NCBI GenBank assembly: GCA_028565635.1
Contig: JAOXYB010069133.1
Coordinates: 1-10,017 of the forward strand
DNA from: Phoronis ovalis
Lineage: Eukaryota > Phoronida > Phoronidae
DNA: 10,017 nucleotides
Direction of reading: 5' to 3'
Of the stretch, positions 7,061 through 10,017 are shown piece by piece (the first letter of the stretch is position 1; every line of letters begins with the position of its first letter). Under the pieces are notes generated by a model. It was not told the DNA's origin. It searched no databases and was given only the letters and a program-made list of their open reading frames with translations. The translations under genes and the position numbers were made by a program.

Positions 7061-7499
7061 CTGCCGCCATGTACTTTGACTCACATTCTGAGGCGAGTGA
7101 AACTAGCATCACTTGTTGTTCAGTGGTGTAAGCTAAAATTAATTCTACTACAGTATACTGGGACTGCTAATAGTAATGTTACTGTGACCCAAATTAAAGG
7201 TAGGATGAGTGAAAAATCTAATGAACCCGCAGTTAACTGCCGAATACATTCGTAGCGCTGAAATATATGCAGGAAGCAAAGACTGGCTTTGAGAATATTA
7301 ACAATTCAAATCAAACTGAAGTGTATTATAGTGATGTTGAATTTAAAATGTTGAAGTTGTTGTTGAGAATGAAGTGGTGGAAGAACCATCAGTTAAAGGA
7401 CTAAAGTAAATTCTAATTATGCTGATGGTAATTATAATAATCTAGATATTAATGCTGAGACAGCATCTATGAGCTTGGCTGAACCCAGCAGACAGCAGG

Positions 7500-8053
7500 A
7501 TTTACTGAGGAAATTGGACCTCCTGGTAAAAATAATGAAAAAAAAAACTAATGTCGATAAAATGTTAGAAGCTAAAAAACAATATGTCAGAAATAAGTTA
7601 GTCACGGTGTGTAGAACACCTTGGTCTGATTTTGCAAAAAATCAATGTCAATGTTAAAATTCAAAAAGTGCAAAAAAATTTAATGAAACTACAGTGAAAG
7701 TAGCAAAGCTGATGGATGGCATTTTACTGTTGGCCAACTCAAATAATGAATCAAATTTGCATTGACAGGATTTCATAAGAAGTAAACCCAAATATAGACA
7801 CTTATGTATGTGCTCCAGCTAATCCCTTAACAAACAAATCATTTGGGAATGATATACCAAAGATAGTTAAGATAATACAGATGTTAATAATATTTCAAGA
7901 AAAAATGATATGTCCACCAAAACATCTAGTGGAAGTGATCATTGTGGTAGTCACAATAGTTACAGAGGTGTTTCTCGTGGAAGTTCCAAGAAAGATGTGG
8001 TTATTCAAAAAGCTACCAGAGCTTCCCAAATAAAAGGGAAATCGAAGAATTAG
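7500..8053 (+). pseudogene. Gag (ORF1) remnant of the YR retrotransposon
   Basis: Recognisable pieces in shifting frames are EEIGPP at about 7507-7524, WSDFAKN (near 7622), VKVAKLMDGILLLAN (near 7696), VCAPANPLTNKSFGNDIPK (near 7806) and then, in another frame from 7871, DVNNISRKND. The last piece leads into a Ser/Gly/Arg/Lys-rich tail with YRGVSRGSSKK, ending at TAG 8051-8053. These match in order the Gag-like first frame of YR elements common in aquatic invertebrates: an EE-x-GPP start, an LCxP-x-N-P-x-T...FGDD-x-x-K block, and a basic tail that binds nucleic acid. A one-base loss just before 7871 accounts for one frame change. Remains of an acidic N-terminal part may lie at 7330-7500. Confidence 0.75.
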
Positions 8054-8089
8054 TACATTTAAGGCGTGTTTTCACAGGTGAGTGAAGTT

Positions 8090-8428
8090 AAAATTGCTAG
8101 CAGACTAGTAACAAGTCACAAACACATTTTAGATTGTTTTTTCCTATCATTTAGAAATGCTTTATTTACCAAATCAAAAATTTGTACTACCAGAAATTAT
8201 ATTATTTGAAAAAGAAAATTGTAGTTGGCAAGGTCACAAAATTGATTAAGAGAGGTGTTATTACAGAAACAGTATATTTTCGGTAATGATTTTGAATTTG
8301 AAAAATTTAATAAAACTTTGGAGTATTATTTTAAAATGGATATTGAATGGACAGCTATAAATCAAATGAAATCAGGCTGCTTTATGGCATCTATTGATCT
8401 TAACGATGCAAATTATTCAGTGCCTGTG
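8090..8428 (+). pseudogene. Reverse-transcriptase N-terminal remnant (through motif A)
   Basis: KVTKLIKRGVITETVYF (near 8228-8280) matches the fingers region of DIRS-type RT (typically 'LLxKGVIE'). LNLKNL follows in one frame, then, after a frame change, YYFKMDIEWTAINQMKSGCF and ASIDLNDANYSVPV in another. The last is RT motif A: the catalytic Asp is codon 8396-8398, with the second Asp of the family 'SIDLKDAYYSVP' at 8405-8407. Motifs B to E, including the YxDD box, and the whole RNase H domain are missing. Upstream, 8090-8220 contains weak matches broken by stops. Confidence 0.85.
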
Positions 8429-9003
8429 CTTTTCCATCTTTCAGTCTCATCAAGTGTTTTGTCAAAAGGTATATTCACAGCACCGTTATGGCCAACTCAA
8501 GTATGCTGGGCCGTGAGCTTATTGATTAATCCACTGATTCTGCCCAGAATGGAGAATTTATCGATTCCGCAGATACAAATGCTGCTTCCCCTACGAGCAA
8601 AAATATCAAAGATTGCATGTCACTGGTCCAAACAAGATTCCTAAAGGATGGCATTTCTGAATCAGCAACCAAACTGATTATGGTATCATGGGAATATAGA
8701 TATAGCATATGATCCATAGATCAAAAATGGATTTTTTTTAAATACAGCTCAGTTAACACAGTGAGATCAGCGTTAAATGCTATTGCAACATTCAGAAGTG
8801 GCTCCTAGGTTGGAACACATACATTAATATGTAGATTACTTAAAGTGTTAAATCAACAAAGCTGCCCAGTATAGTCCACATCCCATATATATAATGATGT
8901 ATGTGATGTTGATATTGTCTCCAGTTAGGAGTTTGACTTGTAAACAATTCACATTGAAGTTGGTTATGTTATTAGTTCTTGTTTCTGGCCGAAGAAAACA
9001 TGG
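8420..9003 (+). pseudogene. Post-RNase H linker and tyrosine-recombinase N-terminal remnant
   Basis: The segment opens with CAFPSFSLIKC (near 8424-8456), equivalent to the family 'AFPPFSLI', then changes frame to APLWPTQVCWAV (8480-8515) and PLILPRMENL, the linker typical of DIRS/Ngaro polyproteins. The recombinase begins at ISESATKLIMVSWEYRYSI (from 8653). It loses about 30 expected residues after KWIFF (ending about 8738) and resumes with YSSVNTVRSALNAI (8743-8784). YNDVCDVDIV follows, then LTCKQFTLKLVMLLVLVSGR from about 8933. The Arg at 8990-8992 in VSGR corresponds to the first catalytic Arg of the R-H-R-Y tetrad. The remainder of the catalytic domain is absent. Confidence 0.85.
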
Positions 9004-10017
9004 CAAATGAAATGTACCGTAATACGGTTAATGAAATGTTTTAAAAGTGCACTGCGGAAATTCCATAAATACCGCCCCAAGAACAAAAACTTCAAAAATA
9101 TATTATTACAATTTTATTTATTCCTATTTTGTGTTTAATAAGCAACATTTATACCAAATCAAGTAACTGGGCAGATGTCCCCGTTTTGTTCCTCATAGGT
9201 AATTGCACTACAGTAAAATCTTTACACTTAACCAACAGTAAATGAACATAATTTTTAAAATCTCTGGAGTTAAAAATTAAATTAAAACTTATGAGAATGA
9301 ATCTTTTATTTTGTTTGTATAAGTAACTTTCTATTTTACAGTTAATATTTGAATTTCCATCTATATTATTGGAATCTAAGCTTGAAAAATAGGTGTGGAG
9401 ATTTAGGAGGTAACAGCAGATCTATAACTCATAAACTTCTATTCCATAACCCCATAGTGTGAACATGCCGTATTAAATAGAAGGTAAAATCAGTATTATA
9501 TTTGTCAGGCATATAAACATTTTTCGGGGATTATCAGGCTCCTAGAACCAGGGCTACGTCTGTCTCTGCTGCAGTGTATGAGTGCAGCACAACAGGTTCA
9601 TCATAATATTTGCAAATTTATTATCAGATTAACAATCACGCAGGAGTCTAAATATGCTGACAGATTATTAAGTCATAACTGATAGTTCACTGTTAAATAC
9701 AAGTACTGTTTGACTGCGCATGATTATATTAGTGTAAATTTGCACATGTACAGTCACAAGTTCCTGTGTTTCTTATGTTAGCTATATGTGCAAGTTGAAC
9801 TTTAAAGTACACGTATCATGTAATCTCATTCTACAATAATGAGACAGAATTAGAAAATTAACCAATACCTGTCTACAGGTTGAAGATTAGTTGTAATTCT
9901 GTTTTAACAGCTTAAAAGGTATGTAGTAGTAGTAGGGTAAATGTAGGTAATTTCGTCCACTTAGTGGGTAATTTCGGACACTTTCTATTTTTCTTATAAA
10001 AGTGATAAAAACGTTCA
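9004..10017. other. Gene-free AT-rich region
   Basis: No coding exon, RNA gene or transposon protein fragment could be recognised on either strand. AATAAA-like and TTTATT strings are frequent, as expected from base composition, and carry little weight. The only distinct structure is the repeat near the right edge (9923-9986). Confidence 0.6.
9923..9986. repeat. GTA microsatellite followed by a 21-bp tandem repeat
   Basis: GTAGTAGTAGTAG (9923-9935) is followed by two copies of a 21-bp unit: AGGTAATTTCGTCCACTTAG at 9945 onward and GGGTAATTTCGGACACTTTC at 9966 onward. The copies differ at about five positions. The region lies at the window edge, so further copies or the start of a transposon could follow outside. 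Confidence 0.75.

Larger units (their letters stand above)
7330..9003 (+). mobile_element. Decayed tyrosine-recombinase (DIRS/Ngaro-type) retrotransposon
   Basis: Fragments of Gag, reverse transcriptase, a post-RNase H linker and the N-terminal half of a tyrosine recombinase lie in the same orientation and in the order expected for YR retrotransposons. They are spread over all three frames, with many frameshifts and stops. Homology becomes unclear before about 7330 and stops abruptly after about 9003, before the H-x-x-R and Tyr part of the recombinase, so the copy is truncated on the right. Terminal repeats were not found. The copy cannot move on its own. Confidence 0.85.

Noticed and set aside
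3100-7100. A Y RNA gene near Ro60
   Set aside because: I looked for the conserved GGTCCGA / GACTAG Ro-binding stem on both strands and found no convincing candidate; in animals Y RNA genes are usually elsewhere.
8526-8717. Minus-strand open frame in the retrotransposon
   Set aside because: Antisense to the recombinase linker, which is clearly coding-derived on the plus strand.
1-10017. tRNA genes, rRNA, CRISPR arrays or bacterial operon signals
   Set aside because: No B-box-like GGTTCGAATCC, no regular spaced repeats, no Shine-Dalgarno spacing; the window is eukaryotic.

Overview
The window looks like nuclear DNA of an animal, probably an invertebrate. Genes are split by GT-AG introns, stretches between genes are long and AT-rich, and there are MITE-like repeats and a decayed tyrosine-recombinase (DIRS/Ngaro-type) retrotransposon. 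The one long gene is a clear metazoan Ro60 orthologue. I cannot name the species or phylum from the sequence.

Layout, left to right. (1) About 1-1150, minus strand: the first coding exon of a probable ATRIP gene (checkpoint partner of ATR), ending at a splice donor near 675 and continuing leftward into an intron with a striking 32-bp palindrome. (2) About 1150-2548: no gene seen. It holds a pair of imperfect inverted repeats spanning about 315 bp, then a cluster of small direct, tandem and hairpin repeats. (3) 2549-2994, plus strand: a compact two-exon gene for a 79-residue protein with a mitochondrial-type N-terminus, followed by an ATTAAA signal at 3087. (4) About 3270-4880: a diverged tandem duplication (two A-B modules) forms the 5' flank of Ro60. 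The second copy is split by a 572-bp foldback element with long inverted arms and TA at both ends. (5) 4884-6524, plus strand: an uninterrupted 546-codon Ro60 gene with intact TROVE and vWA/MIDAS features. (6) About 7330-9003, plus strand: the dead YR retrotransposon. Its Gag, reverse-transcriptase motif A and recombinase N-terminal half are recognisable. Frameshifts and a deletion joining RT motif A directly to the post-RNase H linker have killed it. (7) 9010-10017: no gene, with a 21-bp tandem repeat near the right edge.

The genes do not form one pathway. ATRIP serves the DNA-damage checkpoint, the small protein probably serves mitochondria, and Ro60 serves small-RNA quality control and Y-RNA binding. 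The most notable structure is the 5' flank of Ro60: a gene for a protein that binds structured RNA sits just downstream of a long inverted repeat inserted in a duplicated, possibly regulatory, segment. The structure can be read directly; any regulatory link is inference.
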